From NCBI RefSeq assembly GCF_008831285.2, contig NC_045147.1, positions 17,648,854 to 17,712,853 on the forward strand: a DNA stretch of 64,000 bases, read 5' to 3'. Below the pieces are notes generated by a model. The model had not been told where the DNA came from, did not search any database, and worked only from the letters and a program-made list of their open reading frames with translations. Made by a program: the position numbers and the translations under genes. This document shows, piece after piece, positions 42,301 to 53,525 of the stretch. This DNA comes from Nymphaea colorata (Eukaryota; Streptophyta; Magnoliopsida; Nymphaeales; Nymphaeaceae). Each line of letters begins with the position of its first letter. Position 1 is the stretch's first letter.

Positions 42301-42826
42301 AAAGAATATTTTTTATTAGTAACAATAGTTCAATTATTACTAAAACTTTCGTTATTTACATATCGACGGTCTCTTTTTGATGTATCAATAGTGTCCCTCA
42401 GCCAAAATTTTTTGGCTCTCCTACTAACTTGCACCGGAGTTGACACTTACGAAAATTGAAGCAAGACACTGGCATTGGTGACTCTATGAGATAAGCCAAA
42501 TTCCTTGGAAAAGACCGAAACTGTTTCATCAAAACCTCCATGAAAGCTCCCCTTTTCCGAGTTATTTTTCCCAATAAATTAAATGCAATATCTTGGTGTT
42601 CAAAACTATGGTAATCAATAGCAGAAAGGTTATGTAGTATGAACTGTATCTTGAAAACCATATATATCCTTTATGGTGATCCCGATGTTATTAATATTGC
42701 AGTGTATTGTCTGATGCGTGTTACATGGGCTCTTTGCTGATAAAATGCAGAGCTGCTACGGGTTTTTATATATTTTATATTTAGATCAATCCAAACTCGC
42801 TCCTATGAAATTGAAATTACCTGAGG

Positions 42827-43024
42827 TTGTGTTTGATAGCCTTGGATCCAAAATCTCATGCGGAATTTAAATCCACATTAGGTTAAACAAACAATGAATT
42901 TCTCAAGTACTGATCTCAAATGTGTGCTACCTTGCGGTTTTATTTGGGGAGGGTCTGACTAAGTATCCATGGTTTTAAAATCTGTGGTAGCTTTGCACAC
43001 AAGATCTGAGACTATCAAACACAG
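42827..43024. mobile_element. Short MITE with TGTGTTTGATAG ends
   Basis: The left end TTGTGTTTGATAG and right end CTATCAAACACAG are inverted complements over 12 of 13 positions, with further similarity inward (CCTTGGATC against TCTCAGATC). The flanking words ctgagg and cttgagg could be an imperfect target duplication. The interior is non-coding, and the superfamily is not determined. Confidence 0.55.
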
Positions 43025-43980
43025 CTTGAGGTTTTTGGAGGTCCAACGAGGCATGTGTTACAGTTTCGGGTCGGGGAAGAAAGCGGTTTCGACTCTGATA
43101 GCTAAATTCAGGGGAATACTTGGGAAGAAGTTAATGAAGAAGCCAAATATATGATCAATGGTAAAATGTCCATAATGAGATAAGATATTGGTGTTGATCT
43201 GACACTCTAATAGTAAGTGGACAGAAGCATGCATCGCTATATAAAACATTTCTAGTTAGGTTTCTGATCATGACTTGGGTCAAACTAAGTCTAAATGGAG
43301 ATACTGACCCAAATCAAACGGGAGACCAAACGGTGAATCAAGATTTGATCCTTTTTTTTTACGCTAATTCACATGACATTGAAGAAAACAGATCAGATTC
43401 AAATTGGGCATCTTCATTTGGAGTCCAAAGTTTTCTTCTGCTGTTATGTATCCAGGTCAATAATTGTGAAACGCTTCATTCCTCAACTGCATCAACATGT
43501 TATATACAATCAAATTGCATTGGCTCAACGAGCATAGTATAGTTGGTCGGTTTTTTACTGCATGTTGATGAAGTATCTATGTTTTGATTTTCATAGGCGC
43601 TATTCCTTTCAACTGTAAAAGGTGAGATTGCTCCGTCGAGCTGAAAGTAGCCTACTGCCCACACAGGCTCCAACACAACCCAAGACCTTAGAGACAAGCC
43701 CAGGACCTTAGGGGCAAGAGGAATGGAAGGGCCGAAGGACCTCTTTTCTGGGCGATAGATTGTTAACTTCCTACTTACAAGAATCATACGAAGCATGTGA
43801 CCTTGATCACCTTCCAGAGGTTATGGGCCTTTGAACTAATGTTCCAACTCAGCTACTGAGGCAGTCCAAGTACTCTAACCCACTAGACATTAGTCACTAT
43901 CCTTTAGGAAGTACACATATATAAAGTGGACATGGCAAAATGTGTCAGACACCAACCAGCAGCATCAAACGTTAGATTTT

Positions 43981-44169
43981 TTATCCGAGTGGTTTTCCAG
44001 CACAGAGGAACAGTACATCCCACTTTTGACTCAACTGGCCTCGCTTTTGAGGCAATGGTTCGTGGTGCGGAGACTTTGATTCATTATTGGCACTGAGTTT
44101 TATATGACCACCAGTGGGATCATTTTCAACTCTTCCAACGTGGTTTCTGACCATCAGTGGCGCTTCCAT
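43981..44169 (-). other. Open frame kept in duplicated block 1, copy A
   Basis: A 62-codon minus-strand frame (MEAPLMVRNHVGRVEND...) that is also open in copy B (50340-50528), with about eight residue differences. No family is recognised. It lies downstream of the shared exon on the same strand and may be 3' untranslated sequence of a former gene. Confidence 0.25.
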
Positions 44170-44658
44170 TTGGAAGCATCACATCAGGGTTGCTCATCAT
44201 CCATGTCCATGCTCGAGTTTGCATAGAGTTTGCCCCTTTAATAACACAAAGCTTCTTGACCCGTAGAGGGTGTTTGGCAACCGTACATTAGAAGGTTCAC
44301 ATTTTATTTAAAATAACTATGTAGCACGAATTAAGAGGTCTGGCTTTTATCTCTTACTGGTCTCTCTCTCTTTCTCTTGTCCAGAGGATGTCCATTTTGC
44401 CATTAGATTGATGCACCGCTGTACGTCTGCGGCTACGTGACTGTGTCGCCTCGTCTTTCTTCTCTCTTCTTGCCTCTCTTCTTCTTATGTGCATTGTATT
44501 GTATATTTCATCTTTTGCACTTGTTTTTGCGGTTTGTTTTTGTATCTAGAGGACCTCTTGTCCTCGAATTTTGTTATATATTCCCATTTTATCGACTCTT
44601 TCTCTCTCTTTTTCTCTCTCTCTATATATATATATAGAGGTTAGAGATGAAAACCATA

Positions 44659-44660
<2 letters not shown>

Positions 44661-44728
<68 letters not shown>
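44661..44728. repeat. Compound (TA)n(GA)n microsatellite
   Basis: About 38 bp of TA repeat followed directly by about 30 bp of GA repeat, immediately left of duplicated block 3. A second TC/TA tract lies just upstream (about 44598-44637). Confidence 0.97.
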
Positions 44729-44730
<2 letters not shown>

Positions 44731-44881
44731 TTTCTAAAATATTCTAGTAACATGCAAAGCAAATCAAGTTCATCAAGGAACGTAAATCCTCATTTGCTAA
44801 AAGGAGGGAGGGCCACTCGACCAAAAGAAGGCCGTGAAACACACTCTTCTAAAAGATAATATTCCCTTTAGATTTCAGCCA

Positions 44882-45115
44882 TCACTGCCTAACTTTAGAA
44901 AAGTCGTATTCCTTGGAAGAAATCTTGCGTTTGGGATCACGCAAAACACAACCAAATTCTAAAACTCCAACGTCATAGCTGTCAGCAGGAACAGCAAAAT
45001 CAAGAAATTTGTGCTCCCACGCGAAACGATGAAATGGAAAATTGCACTCTACGTTCAGGCATTCCCCACTTATTGCCTTTGTCCAACCTTTGCTTTCCAA
45101 GTCGGACAAAGGCAT
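44882..45115 (-). pseudogene. Unrecognised 77-codon fragment, copy A
   Basis: An open frame on the minus strand with ATG at 45115 and TGA at 44882. Residues 25-77, beginning NFPFHRFAWEHKFLDFAV and ending KEYDFSKVRQ, are shared with the exon at 53687-53526, with only three amino-acid changes. The first 24 residues (MPLSDLESKGW...) are unique to this copy. I do not recognise the family. The similarity to copy B stops exactly where copy B has a splice acceptor, and copy A has no AG there. Copy A therefore looks intronless at that point, which suits either a processed copy or a gene that never had the intron. It may be non-functional. The only support for selection is that the frame is kept in both copies. 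Confidence 0.4.
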
Positions 45116-45370
45116 GGATGCGTGGAAGGGATAAATGTAAATGGATTGATATATTTAATTGTATCCAAATCTTGTACGTATTTAATTGAATTCCACTACT
45201 AATTGAATTTCAAAATGTGCAGTTTCATAATTTTTTAAATTTGAGTTTGAGTCCAATATTTGATGGGTATTTGATAAATATTTAACAAGTAAGCAGGGTG
45301 TGTATTTCATCCTAGAGAGACGAAGCACACACCCTTTCCCCATTTCACATGATACCAAGATTCAACCTGA

Positions 45371-45377
<7 letters not shown>

Positions 45378-45405
<28 letters not shown>
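45378..45405. repeat. (TA)n microsatellite
   Basis: About 14 TA units in the spacer between duplicated copy A and the PPR gene. Confidence 0.95.
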
Positions 45406-45410
<5 letters not shown>

Positions 45411-46028
45411 TTGTTGGATCTTTTGTTACTGGAGTCTGAATTCGGCTTTAAAAAAAGGAATATGGTCTGAGTTTGAATCCAATTACAGGGACACCGATTA
45501 GTCAGATTCCTTAAAAGGCAGAGCTGGCTCCAATCCAAGCCCTTTGGTAATCAGTTCATTACCAAAACTGAAACTCAAAAGCTTGAGTCAATGACCTAAG
45601 GGGCAGTTTAGCGATAGGAAAAGTTTGTTCTTATTTTATAAATCTTCTCTAATCACAAAAATTAAAGCAGATTCATACAACAGTAACAAACCGTTAGGGT
45701 TGTTAATCAAACCCTAAAGTATGGTAACTTAAATGGCCTTCGGCTTATGAGGAATCAACACCGCAAATGAGTCCGAACTAATAGAACGTTCTTCTCATTT
45801 TCGCTTGTATCGGATTCAGTTTCGATCCAAATTCTAATGCATTTATTAGGCTCAAATATACTTTTTAGACATCCCATCATAAAGATACAACATCACATTC
45901 ACGAAACACTGCATTTCAAGCAACATAACATTTATTTTACTGAATGAATGCCTTCTTAAGAGTTGTTTGGTAGCATGGACACTATGTGAGTGTTTCATGA
46001 ACCTGCGTTGCCTTGAAGATAGAAAATC

Positions 46029-46081
46029 CATTGGCCACGCCTATAATTATAGAAAAGAGACATTGGCCACGCCTATAATTA
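46029..46081. repeat. Direct repeat of 21 bp, period 32
   Basis: The same 21 bp, starting CATTGGCCACGCCTATAATT, occur at 46029-46049 and 46061-46081. The surrounding 45.1-46.8 kb holds no recognised gene. Confidence 0.9.
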
Positions 46082-46860
46082 AAACTGAGCATCATGCCTT
46101 GTTTGGTAACAAGGATAATGTGTTTTTTAAGGTCAAGGACATGCATCATTGAGTTGATCATTGAGTTCCGATCCAAAAAATCGACCCTCAAACCTATTAC
46201 AATCTGTATCTGACCCAGTAGTTGACTAAAAAGGTCAGGCCGTGGTGAGGTCACGGGCCCTGACAGGGGCCGGACTTAAACATAACTTCTTGAATAAGAT
46301 CTATTTCATTTTGTTAAGATCGTAAGATTTAGATGATCGATTAAAAATTAAGTCATGGTAGAGAGGAGACTTCTTTTTGACGAATTAATGAAAACAAAGT
46401 TGCTTTTGTGAGCTGGATCTAACACGGCCCATTTCAATTGAATCGAGGTAATTCCAGGGCCAGCCTGCCGGACAGGTTTTAGTCGGTCCCATATAGCTGT
46501 GTGAGGCCTTTGCGAGTTGGCTAAGCGGCCGGTGAGGTTTGGCCCGACGCCAAGCCATAGATAAACATTCAACCATGTTTCATTGACTTCGTGTCCTTCT
46601 TGAAATCGTTGGATGCACAAAGGACAGCATCACAACTTAGCTGAGGTAACTCTCGGGCAAAGTGTCATCTTTGCTAAGAACGTTGAAATAACAAAAATGT
46701 GGTTTCTATTGGCAAAATCACGAGCTTGGTGGAGCAGTGGAGATTTATCTTTTTCATGAAGAGAGAAACCAAAGAAGCTTTTTTTGGGCGCTTTGGAATG
46801 TCAGAGGCACATGCCATGCATTTTTCGAAAATGGAGCAGAAAATGTCACTAGAACTGTCC

Positions 46861-48249
46861 TCACGCACTTATTTCAAACTTTTTCATGATCACTCTAAGA
46901 ACCATCAATTTGTCTTCGTCACCTGCTTCCTGAAGATGGGGCAGCAAAACTTGAAATGTTTGCTTATTTGGATGGCGTCCCCTTGCCAATGATTCGTAAA
47001 GACATTCAAGAGCCCTGTCTGTCTTACCCCTAGCGCATAGGCTCGTTACCAACAGATCAAGTACATGTGCATGAGGACAACAACCTTTTCGAATTAGATA
47101 ATCCCACAATTCAATTCCTAAATCACATCGATCATTCTGACAGAAAGACTTCATCAACAGAATGACTGTCTGCATTTTTGGTAGAAATTCTTTTTCAATC
47201 ATCTTCTGGTAGAGCTTAGAGAGTACATCTATCGAATCTAAAGTCCTCAGACCACGGAATAAAGTGTTGTAAGTGACATCATCATGCTGAAGTCCTCTTC
47301 CCACCATTTCATCCATCAAGTCTACAGCTGATTTCAAATCCCCAAATCTAACATAACAACTTATCAATGCATTATATACTACAGAATCATGCTTCAGATT
47401 ATGATTCTCCATTTCATAAAATATCTGACGAGCCCTAACTGGATCTCGAGCAATGCAAAAACCATGAATTAATGTAGTGTAAGTCTCAATGGTAGGACAA
47501 CAGTTTTTTTCTTCCATCTCGCTTAGCAGTCTTAGGGCATCATCAACACAACCTTTCTTGCAAAAGGAATCGATTCTGATATTATAGGTTACTGTGTTGG
47601 GAACACAACCCCTGCGTACCAAGTCATGATAGAACAGCTCCACAGCAATAAGATTTCTGGATTCTTTGAACCCCATGAGCAAGATGTTCAAGGTCTGCGT
47701 ATTCGGCATGAACCGCCTGTGTATCTTGCGAAAGATGGCTCGAGCTTCCATCATGGGCTTCTGTGTGCAAAATGCGTAGAGAAGCACGTTGTAGGTATCA
47801 ACAGTGTGCTCGCCGACATAGCGTTCCATCCTACTGAAAGCTTCAAGTGTTTCTTCAAACGATAGGTGCCGACAGTAACGTGTTAAGACAATGCTCATTG
47901 ACTTGAGACTTATCATAGACGGATACTTCACGTGTATCTCATCAAATAACTCCCACACTTCATCAAACTTCCGCATTCGTGAAAGGATGTGAACCATCTT
48001 CTCAAACAAATCTGAAGTGAGCCTGAACTCAGAGTGTCGCCTTGCGAAATTCAAGAGCTCCAAAGCCCTGAACCCATCCGCGTGACCAGCAAACAGGCGT
48101 CCAAGTACGTTCTCGATGGAGGAGGATGAGATGGGTCTTCCAATTCGACGAAGGGTTGGCTCTTAGGGCTCTTCTGGAAATGGGTGGTCATTGATCAGCT
48201 TGCAAAATTCATCAATATCGATAAATTTGTTATCAGTAATAGCAGTCAT
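46861..48249 (-). pseudogene. P-class pentatricopeptide-repeat protein, frame interrupted by an in-frame stop
   Basis: PPR proteins bind organellar RNA. A single frame runs from ATG at 48249-48247 to the stop at 46861-46863, 463 codons, with one internal TAA at 48163-48165. Before it is MTAITDNK...FCKLINDHPFPEEP; after it, EPTLRRIGRPISSSSIENVL continues as in At3g61360-like PPR proteins, where I recall a HPFP..PLxPTL block here. The downstream part has about ten P-type repeats, for example NTVTYNIRIDSFCKKGCVDDAL, TIETYTTLIHGFC, DSVVYNALISCYVRFGDLKSAV and DDVTYNTLFRG. No GT donor lies near the stop that could remove it by splicing. There is no recognisable organelle-targeting N-terminus, and the first ATG overlaps an unrelated plus-strand exon. 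Either the gene is a truncated pseudogene, or translation starts inside. A sequencing error at one base would repair only the stop. Confidence 0.75.
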
Positions 48250-48461
48250 CTCCACTCATTGGTGGCTATGGATTTGCTTCTCCATTTTATGGTGGCTGGG
48301 GATGGTCTCCTTTCTTATTTTTCGTGATTGGGCCGAGCGTGACGGTTGGAATCGGAGGTGGGTTCGAGCTTTTCGCACTGTTCGTGCTGTTGGGAGTGAT
48401 AGGAACCATAGTTAGAAAATTCACTCGAGGAAGAAATGATGAGGATGATGACTGCTATTAA
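48246..48461 (+). pseudogene. Orphan C-terminal exon of a glycine-rich membrane protein
   Basis: Directly after TAATAGCAG (a possible acceptor, with two in-frame stops just before it), a 71-residue frame runs to TAA at 48459-48461. It contains GGYGFASPFYGGWGWSPFLF, then GPSVTVGIGGGFEL, a hydrophobic stretch FALFVLLGVIGTIV, basic RKFTRGR and an acidic tail NDEDDDCY. This layout resembles the C-terminus of an uncharacterised plant plastid membrane protein that I recall only in outline. The upstream exons would have to lie beyond or around the minus-strand PPR gene, and none were found. It may be a broken fragment. Composition and layout support real coding ancestry. Confidence 0.45.
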
Positions 48462-48469
48462 GCAGGAGA

Positions 48470-50230
48470 TTACTCTCCTTTTACTGTCAATGACTTTGTG
48501 TATAAGAGTTCCGTGTATATATATGTTGAATTTTGTATTCATTTTTTGTTACTTTTATACTGATCAACTATCTCATGGAGTAGCTCTTGTTGCCACAAAC
48601 ATGGACCGAGCAGCTGACCTAGGAAACTCGATGAACTTCTTGTGTTTGGCTTATAAAAAACTCATTAATTTGAAGTCCTAAAAGTAGGGCTTATTTGCTA
48701 GACAAATGAAGTGTTTGGTTTACTTAGGCTCATTAACCTAGTAAATGTCATAGTTCAATATTGCGTTCATGATCATTTAAAATGTTTGCATGGCCATGTA
48801 GGGTTATAGGTTAGCCTGTGTCATCTTAATTTCTTTTTTTAATAAAATTTGATAAAAAAACGTTTTATATTCACATTTAAAAACATAAAAACAAACATAA
48901 ACCCGTTTCAGCTTAGTACCTTATTTTCTAAACAGCCTTCTACAAAAGGACTGACTTGCTTCGAAGCGAGTGAACCTACGGTACATCATTCATCTTAGGG
49001 ATCGAGCTACCTCATTTTATGGCTTAGATGAGTAGCACACTAGAATGTGATAGTAACTATAAGATTTGAACCTCAATTCTATTAAGTACGAGCGGCTTTG
49101 CTACGCCCCTTGAGGCATAACACTGCTCAAATTCCACTTGCTGTTCACAACTCGGAACAAAACCATTCAGCCGTCAGCAGTAGAAGTGATGTGCGATTAC
49201 TTTTCCAAATTAAGTTCGAATTGTAGGCACCAGGAAAGTCCTAATCACATAAGTTTTTTCATATTTCATAACATGAGTCGTTCCAATAAGCCGATAAACT
49301 GAGTTAAAACGATAAATTTTTTTTTTCCTTTCCTTTTAACATGCTAATATCATTTATGCGTTGTTATAACGCTTTTAAGTGTGTTTTCTAAAATGCTAGT
49401 ATTCGTTTAATCTCTTACATTTATTTTTGCCTTCCAATATTATCCGTAACACAATAACTAATTTTTTTTCTTAGTAGATACTTTATTGACCAATAACTCT
49501 ATGAAAATGGGCATGACAACGTTGTTGCAACTTTGTTCGGGTTTGGGTTGATGACCAGAACCGATCCGTGGCTATAAAATAATCCGATTGAATTTGAAAA
49601 CGTGTTTGCACGGGTGGACAACATATCTCACCTGAAAAGCACATCGTCCAAGTCAGACACTAAACGGGAGACAAGACACACTTGCAGACGTGAGACCGGA
49701 GAGAAGGGAGTCTGATTGATAGAATGGAGCCCCATTCAAGACCGCATGTATAAGATTGTTTGTCTCCCAAAATCGAGCCATACAGAAATCAAACGGCCCA
49801 CTAGAAGTTTTTGTACGGCTACTTTTTATATCGTTATTTAAACCCATACGACTTTTGAACAATTAAGTGAAGATGCGATTCGTTCACATCCTTAATAAGG
49901 AGGTCAAACAAATTAGGCTCGAGATTAATTGAAACAAATCAAATGGGTCCGAAGGCTTGGTTTGGTCTTGAACTGGATCCAAAAGGATTAGGAACAAGCA
50001 AAGCCTGTTCAAACCCGCCTCGAAAAGCAGGTCCGTAACTGGATCTCATTCAAAATGTCAAATCAGGCAAATGATCTAAATGGGATCCAACAAGTAAAAT
50101 TCGGATCTCTCATCGGGTAAGTTGCAGACGATCCGTGGTCGACCAATTGCATATTAGAAAAGGAATGAAAGCACCATCGGAAAATACAAAGCCTTGCAAT
50201 AAAAATCGTAGAATATTCGAATTGATCCGC
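48470..50230. other. Intergenic region between the PPR locus and duplicated copy B
   Basis: AT-rich DNA with no supported gene. A 69-codon minus-strand frame at 49862-49653 matches no known family. No transposon borders were resolved. Confidence 0.55.
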
Positions 50231-50339
50231 AGTTCAAGTACTCTAACCCACTAGTATCCTCTAGGAAGTACACATATATAAAGTGGACATGAGAAAATGT
50301 GTCAGACACCAACCAGCACAGCATCAAACGTTAGATTTT

Positions 50340-50528
50340 TTATCCGAATGGATTTCCAGCACAGAGGAACAGTACATCCCACCATTGACTCAACTGGCCT
50401 CGCTTTTCGGGCAATGGTTCGTGGTGCGGAGACTTTGATTCATTATTGGCACTGAGTTTTACATGACCATCAGTGGGATCATTTTCAACTCTTCCAATGT
50501 GGTTTCTGACCATCAGTGGCGCTTTCAT
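50340..50528 (-). other. Open frame kept in duplicated block 1, copy B
   Basis: A 62-codon frame (MKAPLMVRNHIGRVEND...), the counterpart of 44169-43981. Both copies keep the frame open despite substitutions, but the family is unknown and no transcript structure is visible. Confidence 0.25.
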
Positions 50529-50633
50529 TTGGCAGCATCACATCAGGGTTGCTCGTCATTCATGTCCATGCTCGAGTGATCCGTCTGTTAACATAAATAC
50601 CAAGAAGACTTTCAAAGTGAATTACTTGAGAGA

Positions 50634-50825
50634 TCAAAAGTCATGTCTCTTAAGGGATGACAAGTCATCTATGTTGAGAGATGAAAAATCATGTCTTTTG
50701 AGAGACGAAAAGTCATGTTTGTTGAAAGACGAAAAGTCATGTCTGTTGAAAGACGAAAAGTCATGTCTGTTGAAAGATGAAAAGTCATGTCTGTTGAAAG
50801 ATGAAAAGTCATGTTTCTTGGAAAT
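50634..50825. repeat. 24-bp minisatellite, 8 units
   Basis: Eight head-to-tail units starting at 50634, each 24 bp with core AAAAGTCATGTCTGTTGAAA. Units 4-7 are almost identical, and the outer units are diverged. Because 24 is a multiple of 3, a plus-strand frame (50473-50850) reads an eight-residue repeat DEKSCLLK, and the minus strand is also open. The array lies at the edge of duplicated block 1 of copy B and is absent from copy A. There is no evidence that it is translated. Confidence 0.95.
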
Positions 50826-52547
50826 TAAAGTCTGTAACTCTTCTATATAAAGGAGTCTCTCCATCAAAGAAATGCAAGCAAGAAATGATAGGTAGGCCTA
50901 TTGATTGAACCACTTTAAAAATTCATGTACTTTTAAATATTTCTTCACTTTAATTTCTAACACCATCTATTTAGAGGGTGTTTGGCAACAGTAACAATAT
51001 GTCATCGCTTCATGTATGTATCAGAACAATTTTAAATGCATGGAACAAAAATATATTGCAACTCCGTTGCCAAATGGCTCCTTAAGTGCCCAATACCGGA
51101 GACAGAAACCTTGTGCTAAGGGCACAAATACATAATAGCTTAACTTTAAACCATTCATCTGCTTATATTTTTGGCTTTGGCTCCCTTTTTCATCAGCCAC
51201 ATTTGTTTTTTTCAACTAGTATGAGGGTAGCGGACCCTACCACTTAAATGCTGTCGGTCCGAACAATTCCTTTTTTCACATGAGGGGTCAGGTCGAGAAT
51301 CATCTCTCTTTGTCGAATTGAATTGCACAAGACTCAATAACAAGAGGCATAAATTTTAAAAGTCAAGTTCATATAATGTAGAGATGTATACGTGTGTGTA
51401 TAGACTAAGCATTTTAGCTGCTCGTGGGATTTGGGAATCACTTTATCTGTTTGTTTCAACACCACAGATCTCAGATCTGTGGATTGAAGGTCTGACAACT
51501 CCCATCCGACCTTAAATCCACGACTTTTTATATATGACATGGATTTAATATCCACACTATTACGATCTTCAATGGAAGCTAAACTTTCAAAGCACTCTCA
51601 TGAGTGAGTACTTTTACTGCATGAAACTCTCTGCGGCTCTGCATGTTAGAAAACCTAAGACTCAATATCAAACATGCATTGTCAATGTGGAATAAGAAGT
51701 TATGAAAAATACTTAAAATTAAAAGATCCAACTTTTCTAACTCTTCAAAATCTTATGTTTAAAGAAAATATTTTCTTATTAGTAAACTTTTGGGCTTGAA
51801 GTTTAGAACCATCCACTTAGTTTGAGAAAGAATACTTGCACACATATGAAGAAGTCATTTCTTTTCTATGCAGATATGGTTAAGCGGGGAAATATACTAT
51901 ACCAACCTGATCAGTTAATTAACCATCTCTTGTTACGTTACCTGGACCATGCCAAATATGGAGATCCCATTAAAAAAAAAAAGTTTGAAAAACTTAAAAT
52001 GAAAAGCGATGATTTTGAGAAATAAATAGCCAGAGGACTTTTATTTTAAAAAATTTCACCATTAAAAAGACCTACCTGGGATCAAATTAGGGAGGCAAAG
52101 ACAATGCCTACGCAATAAAAATCCGTTGCTAAAAAACATTCATTATATGAGTGGTTTATGGTGCACCAATTGTTTATGATAATCTTATCACGGTTTTAGT
52201 TTTCAAGCGTGAAACGAAGACCAGACCCATTACAATTAATTATTAACATTTTTTTTACAATGTAACCTCATAAATATGATCTTAAGTGTGATTTATTGAG
52301 AAACATATATTAAATTAATCAATTTCTTACATAAACAGTCCTTTTTAATAATAAAAAACATGAACATCTCCATAATATTAAAATTTTGAAAGAAGAAACA
52401 TCAATTTTTTTTTTCAAAAATGAGTTGAACTAAAGTGTGATTCGTGTTAAATTAGTGTTTATAAATACATTAGAAGGTTTACATTTTATTTAAAGCAAAT
52501 GTTTAACACGACTTAAGAGGTCTCGCTTTTATCTTTTACTAAACTGG

Positions 52548-52568
52548 TCTGGTCTCTGTCTCTCTCTC

Positions 52569-52599
<31 letters not shown>

Positions 52600-52600
52600 A
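52548..52600. repeat. (TC)n and (AT)n microsatellites
   Basis: A TC-rich run at about 52548-52571 is followed by about 14 AT units at about 52573-52600. It lies next to duplicated block 2 of copy B. Confidence 0.93.
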
Positions 52601-53066
52601 GCCAAATATCTCATCCTAAGAGTGGCTTCTCCGTTTTCAAAATGAAAAAAAAAACATGGAAAAGATGTATTCTCAAGTGAGACCTGAGCTCGCTTAAGTG
52701 TGCCCCCTCTCACTAAGTTTGGCAATCTGGAATACAGAGTAAATGCTGGGTCTCCATGAACAAGAAATTTTCATAAAGTAAAGCGATAAAGAAAAACTTG
52801 GAAGATTTGTCCAACTTGATTGTGCCCGTGCCCATGTAGCGGGTAAAATTGACTGAGGTTGACGTATCAAACACTTTAAATATCTATCGAGAATTCGGCA
52901 ATCGCTTTTCCTCTTCTCTTTTGTTTCTTTCCAAGGCAAGTGTGGAGCATTGAAACCATTAAATATATCCCTTTTGCTCAAGGGGTTGCCACTTACTTCT
53001 ACCATCTTTATGTCATTCCACTATCAGATGATCTCCATCTCCTCTCCTTCTTGTAATGAAATCTCT

Positions 53067-53072
<6 letters not shown>

Positions 53073-53138
<66 letters not shown>
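53073..53138. repeat. Compound (TA)n(GA)n microsatellite
   Basis: About 38 bp of TA repeat followed directly by about 28 bp of GA repeat. It has the same order and strand as the tract at 44661-44728, so it probably belongs to the duplicated segment. Confidence 0.95.
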
Positions 53139-53141
<3 letters not shown>

Positions 53142-53525
53142 AAGCTTCCTACTTTCGAATCCATAAAGGCATGCAAGTAATCACTAAATTAGTTATTTTA
53201 GGAGCTCCGGATTCGCCCGTAGAGAAAACATATGGAATATATTTTGCAGTCAATATTCTGAATTGCACATAAAACAAAGTAATTAATTGAATATTCCCAT
53301 GGATCTATGCTGCATATCGAGAATATGGGATATGGCAAAAGGATGTGTCTAAAAAAAAAAGAAAAGGCCCACACTTTCGAAAATATTCTAGTAACATGCA
53401 AAGCAAATCAAGTTCATCAAGGAACGTAAATCCTCATTTGCTAAAAGGAGGGAGGGCCACTCGACCAAAAGAAGGCCGTGAAACACACTCTTCTAAAAGA
53501 TAATATTCCCTTTAGATTTCAGCCA

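Larger units (their letters stand above)
34343..43860. other. Long intergenic region upstream of the MPS1-like gene
   Basis: No gene could be supported in about 9.5 kb. It contains (TA)n and compound microsatellites, a GC-armed repeat at 35856-36178, a 163-bp tandem duplication at 38998-39318, a short MITE at 42827-43024 and a fragment of the GC-armed repeat near 42200. Open frames such as 37009-37428 (+), whose last third is microsatellite, and 40451-40912 (+) match no family I recognise and lack supporting splice structure. Confidence 0.55.
43864..45043. repeat. Duplicated segment, copy A
   Basis: Copy A of a collinear duplication shared with 50232-53687. Matching blocks: 43864-44217 with 50232-50577; 44285-44380 with 52467-52575; 44729-45043 with 53372-53687. 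The last block is nearly identical over about 315 bp. Copy A is compact (1.2 kb), while copy B carries extra DNA between the blocks (3.5 kb). Microsatellites lie between blocks 2 and 3 in both. Confidence 0.9.

Noticed and set aside
48191-48415. Plus-strand frame starting MISLQNSSISINLLSV
   Set aside because: It is out of frame with the glycine-rich exon (48246-48461) and antisense to the PPR N-terminal codons, so it is a shadow.
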